Shown here: one piece after another, positions 1-7,483 of the stretch
Position numbering within the stretch: position 1 is the stretch's first letter
Layout of the letters: each line of letters starts with the position of its first letter
NCBI GenBank assembly: GCA_002395525.1
Contig: DGXE01000054.1
Location: forward strand, 1 to 32,223
Length of the DNA stretch: 32,223 nt
Reading direction: 5' to 3'
From: Ruminococcus sp. UBA4240
GTDB lineage: Bacteria; Bacillota; Clostridia; Oscillospirales; Ruminococcaceae
The notes under the pieces: generated by a model
Databases searched by the model: none
The model's input: the letters and a program-made list of their open reading frames with translations, nothing else
What the model was told of the DNA's origin: nothing
Translations under genes and position numbers: made by a program

Positions 1-1994
1 ACTCTCTGCTTGTCCAGCTTGGAGATGTGTACCAGTCCGTCCTTGCCGGGAGCTATCTCCACAAATGCGCCGAAGGTCATGATCTTGACCACCTTGCCCT
101 TGTAGATGGCGCCTATCTCGGGATCGTTGGCTATGGTGTTCACGATCTGGAGTGCCTTGTTGCAGCCGTTTATGTCTATGCCGCTGATGAATACCTGACC
201 CTCGTCGTTGATGTCGATCTTGACATTGCAGTCAGCGGATATCTTCTGGATGACCTTTCCGCCCTGACCGATGACCTCACGGATCTTGTCAACGGGAACG
301 GTAGTGTGGAGCATCTTAGGTGCATATTCGCCCACAGTTGCTCTGGGTGCGGGAATAGCCTTGAGCATTACCTCATCAAGGATGTAATCCCTTGCCTTGT
401 GGGTCTTGGCAAATGCTTCCCTTATGATGTCATAGGTAAGGCCGTCAACCTTGATATCAACCTGGATAGCTGTGATACCCTTCTTTGTGCCGCCTACCTT
501 GAAGTCCATATCACCAAAGAAGTCCTCAAGGCCCTGAATATCCACCATAGTCTGGAAGGAGCCGTCATCACGGGTGATAAGTCCGCAGGAGATACCTGCA
601 ACAGGAGCCTTCAGGGGAACGCCAGCATCCATAAGTGCCAGTGTGGAGCCGCAGATGGAGCCCTGTGAGGTGGAGCCGTTGGAGGAAAGAACCTCGGATA
701 CGACTCTTATTGCATAGGGGAAGTCCTCCACATCGGGTATAACAGGCACAAGAGCACGCTCTGCAAGTGCGCCGTGGCCGATCTCACGTCTGCCGGGGCC
801 TCTTGAGGGCTTTGTCTCGCCTACGGAGTAGGAGGGGAAGTTGTACTGGTGCATATAGCGCTTGGTAGTCTCTTCATCCAGGGAATCCAGCTTCTGGGCG
901 TCGCTTACGGGGCCCAGTGTAGCAATGGAGAGCACCTGTGTCTGACCACGGGTGAAAAGACCTGAGCCGTGAACTCTGGGGAGCAGGCCTACCTCGGCTG
1001 CCAGAGGACGGATGTCGTCAAGGCCTCTGCCGTCAACACGCTTGCCCTCGTAGAGCCAGTTGCGCACGATCTTCTTCTGCAGCTTGTAGATGCACTCGTC
1101 GATCATGAGTGTCTTCTCGGGATACTCCTCATCGAACTTGGCGTGGATGTCGTCCTTGATGGGGTTGAGCATCTCCTCACGCTTGTTCTTGTCGTCGGTA
1201 TCAAGAGCTACCTTCACACGATCTGCCGCAAATGCCTCGATGGCATCGAACATATCGTGATCCACTTCCTGGGACTCAAATTCAAACTTCTTCTTGCCTA
1301 TCTGCGCCTGGATGTCGCTGATAAAGGCAACTATCTTCTTTATCTCCTCATGCCCCTTGATGATGGCATTGAGCATAGTGTCGTCGTCAACTTCGTTTGC
1401 GCCTGCCTCGATCATGACTACCTTTTCCATTGTGCCTGCAACGGTGAGGTTAAGGTCATTCCTTTCACGCTGTGCAAGCGTGGGGTTGAGGACTATCTCA
1501 CCGTCCACAAGGCCTACGCTGATGCCGGCAATGGGGCCGTTCCAGGGAATATCGGATATGGATATGGCAACGGAGGTGGCTATCATGCCCAGTATCTCAG
1601 GCTGTGTGTCGGGATCTACGGAGAGGACGGTCATAACAACGGACACGTCATTTCTCATATCCTTGGGGAAAAGGGGTCTGATAGGGCGGTCTACCACACG
1701 GGAGGTGAGTATCGCCTTATCAGTGGGCTTGCCCTCACGCTTGGTGAAGGAGCCGGGGATGCGGCCTACGGAGTACATCTTCTCCTCATAGTCAACAGAC
1801 AGAGGGAAGAAGTCTATGCCCTCCCTGGGCTTTACGCTTGCGGTAACGTTTGCCATAACGGTGGTGTCGCCGTATCTTACCCAGCAGGAGCCGTTGGAGA
1901 GCTCGCAGGTCTTGCCTGTTTCAACAGTGAGCTCACGCCCTGCAAACATAGTCTTGAATACTCTGTAATTGTCAAAAGTCTTAGCTGTGTTCAT
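1..1994 (-). CDS. pnp: Polyribonucleotide nucleotidyltransferase (PNPase), 3' end cut by window edge
   Basis: PNPase is a phosphate-dependent 3'-to-5' exoribonuclease of mRNA decay. I read 664 residues on the reverse complement; the family is about 690-720 long, so only the end of the S1 domain is missing. The protein begins MNTAKTFDNYRVFKTMFAGR, followed by two RNase PH-like halves (first half contains FFPLSVDYEEKMYSVGRIPG; second half contains GRGPGRREIGHGALAERAL), a KH domain with GQGGK, and the start of an S1 domain (GAFVEIAPGKDGLVHISKL). The ATG at 1994 is preceded by GGAGG seven bases upstream. It lies 177 bp downstream of rpsO, the order seen in many bacteria, and the gap holds a nested hairpin. 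Identity is certain; only the C-terminus is unseen. Confidence 0.97.
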   Translation of the reverse strand, partial: MNTAKTFDNYRVFKTMFAGRELTVETGKTCELSNGSCWVRYGDTTVMANVTASVKPREGIDFFPLSVDYEEKMYSVGRIPGSFTKREGKPTDKAILTSRVVDRPIRPLFPKDMRNDVSVVMTVLSVDPDTQPEILGMIATSVAISISDIPWNGPIAGISVGLVDGEIVLNPTLAQRERNDLNLTVAGTMEKVVMIEAGANEVDDDTMLNAIIKGHEEIKKIVAFISDIQAQIGKKKFEFESQEVDHDMFDAIEAFAADRVKVALDTDDKNKREEMLNPIKDDIHAKFDEEYPEKTLMIDECIYKLQKKIVRNWLYEGKRVDGRGLDDIRPLAAEVGLLPRVHGSGLFTRGQTQVLSIATLGPVSDAQKLDSLDEETTKRYMHQYNFPSYSVGETKPSRGPGRREIGHGALAERALVPVIPDVEDFPYAIRVVSEVLSSNGSTSQGSICGSTLALMDAGVPLKAPVAGISCGLITRDDGSFQTMVDIQGLEDFFGDMDFKVGGTKKGITAIQVDIKVDGLTYDIIREAFAKTHKARDYILDEVMLKAIPAPRATVGEYAPKMLHTTVPVDKIREVIGQGGKVIQKISADCNVKIDINDEGQVFISGIDINGCNKALQIVNTIANDPEIGAIYKGKVVKIMTFGAFVEIAPGKDGLVHISKLDKQR

Positions 1995-2024
1995 ATTAAC
2001 CTCCATCTTTTTTTATTGAAGAAA

Positions 2025-2145
2025 GGGGCTTTGCACAGCTTTCGCCGTGATAGCAATAGATCCGATGCACAAAGCCTTTGTGCGCCCGATTTATTGCTAC
2101 TTGCAGCCCCTTATGCTAACAGCCCTCCGTGTGCAGATGCACACG
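2025..2145 (-). promoter_or_regulatory. Structured rpsO-pnp intergenic RNA (candidate processing site)
   Basis: Four inverted repeats lie between rpsO and pnp. Three are nested: an outer GGGGCT/AGCCCC (2025-2030 with 2105-2110), a middle 8-bp TAGCAATA/TATTGCTA (2051-2058 with 2092-2099), and an apical 7-bp GCACAAA/TTTGTGC (2067-2073 with 2077-2083). A separate 7-bp hairpin, CGTGTGC/GCACACG with an AGAT loop, sits at 2128-2145. None is followed by a convincing U-run on the minus strand, so this does not look like a terminator. In E. coli the pnp leader is a stem cleaved by RNase III as part of PNPase autoregulation; a similar role here is inference. Confidence 0.5.
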
Positions 2146-2171
2146 AAGACCTGTTTTGCTTAGATCCTGCC

Positions 2172-2438
2172 TTACTTGCGCAGACCCAGCTTTGCAACGA
2201 TGGCACGGTATCTCTCGATGTCGTTCTTCTGGAGATAGCCGAGAAGGTTCCTTCTGTGGCCGACCATCTTCTGAAGACCTCTTCTGGAGTGGTGGTCATT
2301 CTTGTGGACCTTCAGGTGTTCGGTGAGATCCTTTATCCTCTTGGTGAGGATAGCGATCTGTACCTCGGGAGAACCTGTGTCGTTTTCGCTGAGCTTGTGC
2401 TCAGCAATGATTGCCTGCTTTTCGTCTTTGAGCATCAT
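2172..2438 (-). CDS. rpsO: 30S ribosomal protein S15
   Basis: S15 is a primary 16S rRNA-binding protein of the small subunit platform. The 88-residue length matches the family (about 89). Hallmarks seen: TGSPEVQIAILTKRI, LTEHLKVHKNDHHSRRGL and the C-terminal YLQKNDIERYRAIVAKLGLRK. Two adjacent ATGs exist; the first (2438) is chosen because AGAGGTG lies seven bases upstream. A promoter at 2553-2581 and a structured leader precede it, and pnp follows on the same strand, so an rpsO-pnp transcript is likely. Confidence 0.97.
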   Translation of the reverse strand: MMLKDEKQAIIAEHKLSENDTGSPEVQIAILTKRIKDLTEHLKVHKNDHHSRRGLQKMVGHRRNLLGYLQKNDIERYRAIVAKLGLRK

Positions 2439-2476
2439 TTTGATACACCTCTTTTAAAATATTCTCCGCTTTCCGT

Positions 2477-2520
2477 GTATGAGGCAGGTGTCATCCCCCG
2501 AAAGGGCCGTCCCCTCATAC
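2477..2520 (-). promoter_or_regulatory. Candidate S15 autoregulatory leader hairpin
   Basis: Within the roughly 108-nt rpsO 5' UTR, a perfect 8-bp stem GTATGAGG/CCTCATAC (2477-2484 with 2513-2520) closes a loop that contains a smaller CCC/GGG hairpin with a UUUC loop. The element ends 38 nt before the rpsO start codon. rpsO mRNAs of several phyla carry leaders bound by S15 itself; this stem could be such an element, but it does not let me place it in a described S15-leader class. Confidence 0.4.
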
Positions 2521-2552
2521 TCAGTAAAGGGAAGTGTTAAAACACAAAGGAC

Positions 2553-2581
2553 ATTATACCACATCTGATTTGATTTGTAAA
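2553..2581 (-). promoter_or_regulatory. Sigma-A promoter of rpsO(-pnp)
   Basis: On the minus strand TTTACA (2581-2576) is followed by a 17-bp spacer and a perfect TATAAT (2558-2553). Transcription would begin near 2546, 107 bp before the rpsO start codon. Confidence 0.75.
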
Positions 2582-2633
2582 GGGGTTTTGCAAATTTTTA
2601 ACATACATATGCGGATTTTTTTGCACAGAGCCG

Positions 2634-4829
2634 TCAGTTGGTGGCTGTTCTGTCCGCACTTATGACATCCGGGAGCTTTCTCAGCTTGCCTATCAGGTTG
2701 TTGAGCTGATCCACCCCGGCAATGGAGCAGTTTATGAGTATGTCCGTGTTGCCGTTTTTCAGTGTCCTTGTGGTGATGCTGGTCACGGGTATGCGCATCT
2801 CCGTTGTGACAGAGGTCACGTTCATAAGCAAAGATATGCTCTCATTTGCCACAATGTCCACAGTCACGGTGAATATGGGATTGTCTGTTCTCTTGACCTT
2901 CTCAGCCCATGTGACCTCCACCCATCTGTCAGCATCCTTCCCCGTGCGCAGGAAATCCAGATACTTTGCGCAGTCCCTGCGGTGTACGGATATGCCGTGA
3001 CCCTTTGTGATAAAGCCCACCACCTCTTCACCGGGCAGGGGGTTGCAGCACTTGGACAGCTTTACGTCTATGCCGCCCTCTCCCCCGACGATAACGCCTG
3101 TACTGGAGGGCTTGGGAACAGGCACCTGGGGAGCCTGGGAGGGATCCTCCCTGTATTTGCGGTTGTATTCGTTCCTGAGCCTGGGTATTATCCTTGACAG
3201 CAGCACGCCGCCGTAGCCGATGGCTGCATAGAAATCATCAAGGGTGGCGCAGTTGTGCCGCTTCATGTCATCGGCAAGGAAGCCTTCTATATCCTCAGGA
3301 GGCACATTCATCTTGTTGTGCTTGAATTCCCGTTCAAGCGCCTCTCTGCCGTTGACGATGTTCTCGTCCCGCCGCTCCTTCTTGAACCAGGAGCGTATCT
3401 TCGAGCGTGCCTCATGCGTCTTTGCAATGTCGAGCCATGCACGGTTGGGACCGTGTGCCGGGTCGTTAGAGGTGAGTATCTCCACTATCTCCCCGGTCTG
3501 CAGCTTGTAGTCAAGGCTTACCAGCTTGCCGTCCACCTTGGCGCCTTTCATGCGGTTGCCCACCTCGGTGTGGATGGCATAGGCAAAGTCTATTATGGTA
3601 GAGCCCGCTGGCAGTGTGATTATATCCCCCTTGGGAGTGAATGCAAAGGTGTCCTCCGGGGAGAGGTCGCTCTTGATGGTGCGCACTATCTCCTCGACAT
3701 CGTCCGTTTCCTGCTGCGCCTCTATTATCTGTCGGATCCATGCAAGGCGGTTCTCCAGCTTGTCCTTCCCCTTTATGCCCTCCTTGTACTTCCAGTGGGC
3801 AGCGATACCGTATTCGGCGGTGTAGTTCATATCCACCGTGCGTATCTGCACCTCGAAGGGTATGCCCTCAGAGCCTATGACGGTGGTATGGAGGGACTGG
3901 TACATATTGGCCTTGGGAGTGGCAATATAGTCCTTGAAGCGGTTGGGTATAGGGCGGTACATATCGTGGATTATGCCCAGTGCATTGTAGCACTCGTTGA
4001 GAGTATTCACTATAATGCGCACAGCGTATACATCGTATATCTCATCCAGCCCCTTGCCCATGACAAATGCCTTGCGGTAGATGCCGTAGACGGACTTTAC
4101 ACGCCCGGAAAGCTGTGGTGCGGGGAGAGACAGCTCCTCAAACCGTGCCTTTATCTGCCCCTCAATTTTCACGATAAAGCGCTGGCGCTCATCCGCACGT
4201 ATTTTCAGCATCTGCTCTATCTCGGAATAGGCGTAGGGGTCAAGGTAGCGGAAGGCTATGTCCTCTATCTCGTCCTGTATGGTGCGTATTCCCAGCCTGT
4301 GGGCGATAGGCGCATAGATGTTCATGGTCTCAAGGGCGGTGGAACGCTGCTTGTGAGGCGGTCTGAACTGCAAAGTACGCATATTATGGAGCCTGTCCGC
4401 CAGCTTTATGATGATGACCCTTATATCCTGGGACATGGCAAGGAGTATCTTGCGCACGTTCTCCGCCTGCTGCTCCTCCTTGGTGAAAAGGGGTATCTTG
4501 CCCAGCTTTGTGACACCGTCCACAAGCAGAGCCACATCCTGACCGAACCTCTTCCTTATATCATCAAGGGTGGTGTCCGTATCCTCCACTACATCGTGGA
4601 GAAGCCCCGCACATATGGTGTCCGTGTCCATGCCCAGCTCCAGCAGGATATAGGAAACAGCCACAGGATGGGTGATATAGGGCTCTCCGGAGGATCTGCG
4701 CTGATTTGCGTGCTTTTTCTCCGCAAATTCATAGGCAGATACGATCTTCGACATATCGTAGTCTTTCTTCTCAGCCATTATCTTTTCGAGAAGCATATCA
4801 ATGGTGTAGATCTTTTCGGAGTTGTTCAC
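2634..4829 (-). CDS. rel: Bifunctional (p)ppGpp synthetase/hydrolase (RelA/SpoT, Rel)
   Basis: Makes and degrades the stringent-response alarmone (p)ppGpp. The 731 residues match full-length Rel. Domains in order: HD hydrolase with HDVVED at 79-84 region (HD at 78-79) and LADRLHNMRT near 143-152; synthetase with YRPIPNRFKDYIATPKANMY (291-310); TGS starting TFAFTPKGD near 392; a helical and Cys-rich CCNPLPG segment; and a C-terminal ACT domain. The intact HD and the RFKD synthetase motif indicate a bifunctional enzyme. The start is GTG at 4829, with GGTGG just upstream; the ATG two bases upstream reads ATG TGA and is a dead end. It lies 55 bp downstream of recJ on the same strand and is probably cotranscribed with it. 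No clear terminator follows, so read-through into rpsO is possible. Confidence 0.96.
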   Translation of the reverse strand: MNNSEKIYTIDMLLEKIMAEKKDYDMSKIVSAYEFAEKKHANQRRSSGEPYITHPVAVSYILLELGMDTDTICAGLLHDVVEDTDTTLDDIRKRFGQDVALLVDGVTKLGKIPLFTKEEQQAENVRKILLAMSQDIRVIIIKLADRLHNMRTLQFRPPHKQRSTALETMNIYAPIAHRLGIRTIQDEIEDIAFRYLDPYAYSEIEQMLKIRADERQRFIVKIEGQIKARFEELSLPAPQLSGRVKSVYGIYRKAFVMGKGLDEIYDVYAVRIIVNTLNECYNALGIIHDMYRPIPNRFKDYIATPKANMYQSLHTTVIGSEGIPFEVQIRTVDMNYTAEYGIAAHWKYKEGIKGKDKLENRLAWIRQIIEAQQETDDVEEIVRTIKSDLSPEDTFAFTPKGDIITLPAGSTIIDFAYAIHTEVGNRMKGAKVDGKLVSLDYKLQTGEIVEILTSNDPAHGPNRAWLDIAKTHEARSKIRSWFKKERRDENIVNGREALEREFKHNKMNVPPEDIEGFLADDMKRHNCATLDDFYAAIGYGGVLLSRIIPRLRNEYNRKYREDPSQAPQVPVPKPSSTGVIVGGEGGIDVKLSKCCNPLPGEEVVGFITKGHGISVHRRDCAKYLDFLRTGKDADRWVEVTWAEKVKRTDNPIFTVTVDIVANESISLLMNVTSVTTEMRIPVTSITTRTLKNGNTDILINCSIAGVDQLNNLIGKLRKLPDVISADRTATN

Positions 4830-4884
4830 ATTACCACCACACTTTCACAAATTAGCAGATTCCTGCGCATACAAAGCCCCATCA

Positions 4885-6909
4885 TCAAAGCCCTCTCAGC
4901 CTTTTCATGGTAGGAGTTTCGTTAAGATCCGCCCTGGCAGGATCCGCAACGGGAGTTATGCACCGTGCGAAGCGGTCGTAGACGATAAGCCCCGCCTCGT
5001 CGAGTATATCTATGCTCAGAAGGAACTTGCAGTAATTTATCTTTTCCGTGTCAAGCTGCGAGTACAGGTCAAGGGGAGAATGTGTGCCTGTCACTGCTGT
5101 GTACACAGGGATGATATCCTCCCTTGAGGGGGTGACATAGGCAATTACATTTTTATCCGCTATCTCTCCCCTGCGCACTCTGAAATAGGTGTCCTCCGCC
5201 GCAATGAGCTTCTGCTGGGAGATGCCCTTTCGCCGCAGGCTCACCACCTTTGCGGAAACGCTCCTCCTGCCGCCGAATTCATTTATGGAAAGGCTCACAA
5301 GGGCATTGACCCTTTCCCCCCGTTTAAAGGGGAATTCATCGGTTTTCTGCCTGAACATGAGTGCTTCCATGCCTGTTCCCGAAAAGGAGAGCCGCAGCTT
5401 GGTGTGCTCCCCGCCTTTAAGGGGCACCACATCATCTATCAGCGCATCAGCTATGAGAAACACCGGGTCGGGATTGCCCTCCCCGAAGGGTTCAAGTATC
5501 CTCAGCCCCTCTACGTTCTCCACCGTAAGGTCAGCCGCACTGAGTGCCGCTGCCACGTCTATCTCAGGCACAAGGGGGTATTTGACGTTTTTTTCAGCAT
5601 ATTCCTCAAGGGCACTGCGGAATGGAGCCAGCTTCTCCTCAGTGACGGTAAAGCCCCCTGCCCCGCTGTGTCCGCCGAACTTTTCCAGCAGCTCGCTGCC
5701 GCAGAAGGAAAGCGCCTCAAACACGCTAAAATCACCGAAGGCACGGGCAGAGCCCCTGTACTCGCCCCCCTCCTCACGGGTCATGAGAAAGCAGGGCTTG
5801 CCGAACCTGTCCTGTATCCTTGCCGCCGCAATGCCGATCACTCCGTGGTGCCAGCCCTTCCCCGAAAAGAACAGCACTCTGCTGTCCAGAAGGGTCGGGT
5901 CTTTTTTTATCATGGCGCATATATCGTCTATTATCCTGTCCTCAAAGCTGTGCCGCCTGTCGTTTATCTCGCACAGCTGCTCCGCCCTGTTCAGAGCCTC
6001 GTCCTCATCCTCACACAGGAGAAGGGACAGGGCATCCTTCGGGGATGCAATGCGCCCGGCGGCATTTATCCGGGGAGCCAGCCCGAAAGCTATATTCGAG
6101 GAGGAGAAAGGCTTTTTAAGTCCTGCCCTGTCCACAAGTGCGGACAGACCGGGGCGCTCGGTGTTTTCAAGGTAGAAGAGCCCTGTGCGGACGATATGCC
6201 TGTTTTCCCCCGTAAGGGGAACGATATCCGCAATGGTAGCCACAGCCGCAAGATCCGCATACTGCTGTGCCGCAAAGTCGGAGTCCCCCTCCATTGCTGC
6301 CACCAGCTTCATTGCCAGTCCGCAGCCGCAGTAGTCGTGATAGGGGGATGTGTCATCAGCCCTGTGGGGATCCACCACCGCAAGGGCATCGGGGAGGGTA
6401 TCCCCCGGCATATGGTGATCCGTCACCACCAGCTTTATGCCCCGCTCTTTGCAGTACTCAGCCTCCGCTATGGCGGATATGCCGTTGTCCACCGTTACGA
6501 TAAGGGTAACGCCCATATCGGCTATTGTGTCGATAGCCCCCTTGTTTATGCCGTAGCCCTCACTGCGCTCGTTGATGTATGTACAGACATCGGCACCCAT
6601 ATTGCCGAAGTAATCCGCCAGTACAGCGGTAGCGGTGATGCCGTCGCAGTCATAGTCGCCGTATATGCAGATCTTGCCGTTCTCTATCTCATTGCCGATA
6701 ATTTCGCAGGCCTTTTCCATATCCTTTATCAGCATAGGGTCGGAAAACTCCACAGGCTCTCCGCTGCCCAGAAGCTGTGCCGCCTTTTCAACGGTGTCGT
6801 AGCCTCCCGCCACCAGCACCTTTGCCGCAAGGAGCGATATACCCCCCCTTGCCGCCAGTCTCTCTGCGGCTTCCCTATTATCCTTCCCGTCAATGACCCA
6901 GCGAACCAT
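4885..6909 (-). CDS. recJ: Single-stranded-DNA-specific 5'-3' exonuclease RecJ
   Basis: RecJ digests 5'-ended single-stranded DNA in recombination and repair. In the 674-residue protein the DHH-superfamily motifs are GDYDCDGITA (84-93) and DHH (164-166), with metal-binding aspartates; the DHHA1 motif GGHSGAGGFT and a C-terminal OB-like part follow. The frame is open to an ATG at 6936, but I place the start at the ATG at 6909 (MVRWVIDGKDN) because AAGGAG lies seven bases before it and the promoter at 6939-6967 would start RNA near 6932, downstream of the earlier ATG. It is the first gene of a recJ-rel unit, a pairing common in Clostridia. Confidence 0.94.
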   Translation of the reverse strand: MVRWVIDGKDNREAAERLAARGGISLLAAKVLVAGGYDTVEKAAQLLGSGEPVEFSDPMLIKDMEKACEIIGNEIENGKICIYGDYDCDGITATAVLADYFGNMGADVCTYINERSEGYGINKGAIDTIADMGVTLIVTVDNGISAIAEAEYCKERGIKLVVTDHHMPGDTLPDALAVVDPHRADDTSPYHDYCGCGLAMKLVAAMEGDSDFAAQQYADLAAVATIADIVPLTGENRHIVRTGLFYLENTERPGLSALVDRAGLKKPFSSSNIAFGLAPRINAAGRIASPKDALSLLLCEDEDEALNRAEQLCEINDRRHSFEDRIIDDICAMIKKDPTLLDSRVLFFSGKGWHHGVIGIAAARIQDRFGKPCFLMTREEGGEYRGSARAFGDFSVFEALSFCGSELLEKFGGHSGAGGFTVTEEKLAPFRSALEEYAEKNVKYPLVPEIDVAAALSAADLTVENVEGLRILEPFGEGNPDPVFLIADALIDDVVPLKGGEHTKLRLSFSGTGMEALMFRQKTDEFPFKRGERVNALVSLSINEFGGRRSVSAKVVSLRRKGISQQKLIAAEDTYFRVRRGEIADKNVIAYVTPSREDIIPVYTAVTGTHSPLDLYSQLDTEKINYCKFLLSIDILDEAGLIVYDRFARCITPVADPARADLNETPTMKRLRGL

Positions 6910-6938
6910 TTTATTCTCCTTTATCGTCATAATCATTA

Positions 6939-6967
6939 ATTATAGCACACATTGAGCCGGTTTGCAA
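6939..6967 (-). promoter_or_regulatory. Sigma-A promoter of recJ-rel
   Basis: Minus strand: TTGCAA (6967-6962), 17-bp spacer, perfect TATAAT (6944-6939). The predicted transcript start near 6932 settles the recJ start codon at 6909. Confidence 0.8.
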
Positions 6968-7060
6968 GAGATATTTTATGAATGATAAAGCCCCGATCCT
7001 GCTAAAGATTAGAATTCGATTACAAAATGTGTGATTTTGGCGAAAATTTCAAAATAACTA

Positions 7061-7089
7061 TTGCAATTATTGTAACTATATGCTATAAT
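7061..7089 (+). promoter_or_regulatory. Sigma-A promoter of the small acidic protein gene
   Basis: TTGCAA (7061-7066), 17-bp spacer, perfect TATAAT (7084-7089), about 50 bp before the start codon. The hexamers are identical to those of the divergent recJ promoter. The stretch 6968-7060 between the two promoters shows no other feature. Confidence 0.8.
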
Positions 7090-7141
7090 GTAGAAAATCG
7101 CTCATAACGGAGCAAATATACGAAATGGAGTTGATTATATC

Positions 7142-7420
7142 ATGAAGGCATTAGGTGTAGCATTGGTATCACTTTTAGCAGCAGCAGCAGGCGCAGCAGC
7201 AGCTACTTACCTTGTTAAGAAGAAGAACGAGATCGAAGAGCAGGATTACGACTTTGACGATGATGATGAGATCTTCTTCGGTGATGAGGATGAGGACAGC
7301 GACAGTGTTGCAGACAAGGCAGCAGATGTTGCTGAGGACGTAGCAGACGCAGCCAAGGACTTTGCAGATGATGTAAAGGACGCAGTTGAGGATGCTGTAG
7401 AGGACGCTAAAGAGGAATAA
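7142..7420 (+). CDS. Small membrane-anchored, highly acidic protein of unknown function
   Basis: 92 residues: a hydrophobic Ala-rich helix at about 2-24 (LVSLLAAAAGAAAATYLV) followed by KKKNE, then a tail of mostly Asp, Glu and Ala (for example DDDDEIFFGDEDEDSDS), whose end repeats a VAEDVADAAKDFADDVKDAV-type heptad pattern and could form an amphipathic helix. The KKK after the helix suggests the acidic tail faces the cytosol. A GGAG lies 11 bases before the ATG and a strong promoter precedes it. I do not recognise a family with confidence; YtxH-like envelope proteins have a similar layout. Downstream is a terminator and then a metal transporter, so a metal-binding role for the tail is possible but unproven. 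Confidence 0.75.
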   Translation: MKALGVALVSLLAAAAGAAAATYLVKKKNEIEEQDYDFDDDDEIFFGDEDEDSDSVADKAADVAEDVADAAKDFADDVKDAVEDAVEDAKEE

Positions 7421-7441
7421 CCTGTCAGAGGGTTTGAAACC

Positions 7442-7471
7442 GCGCTTCCGATGAACTCGGGAGCGCTTTTT
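7442..7471 (+). terminator. Intrinsic terminator between the acidic protein gene and the MntP-ZIP gene
   Basis: A 10-bp stem (7442-7451 with 7457-7466, one G-U pair), loop TGAAC, followed by five T (7467-7471). It ends only 12 bp before the MntP-ZIP start codon, and I see no promoter between it and that gene. Confidence 0.75.
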
Positions 7472-7483
7472 CTGAGGGGACAT

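Noticed and set aside
969..2540. A 523-codon open frame on the plus strand
   Set aside because: Runs antisense through pnp and rpsO, both certain genes.
3255..4913. A 552-codon open frame on the plus strand
   Set aside because: It is antisense to rel, has no ribosome binding site or recognisable domain, and reflects codon bias of the real gene.
5404..6939. A 511-codon open frame on the plus strand
   Set aside because: Antisense to recJ, whose motifs are unmistakable; no supporting start signal.
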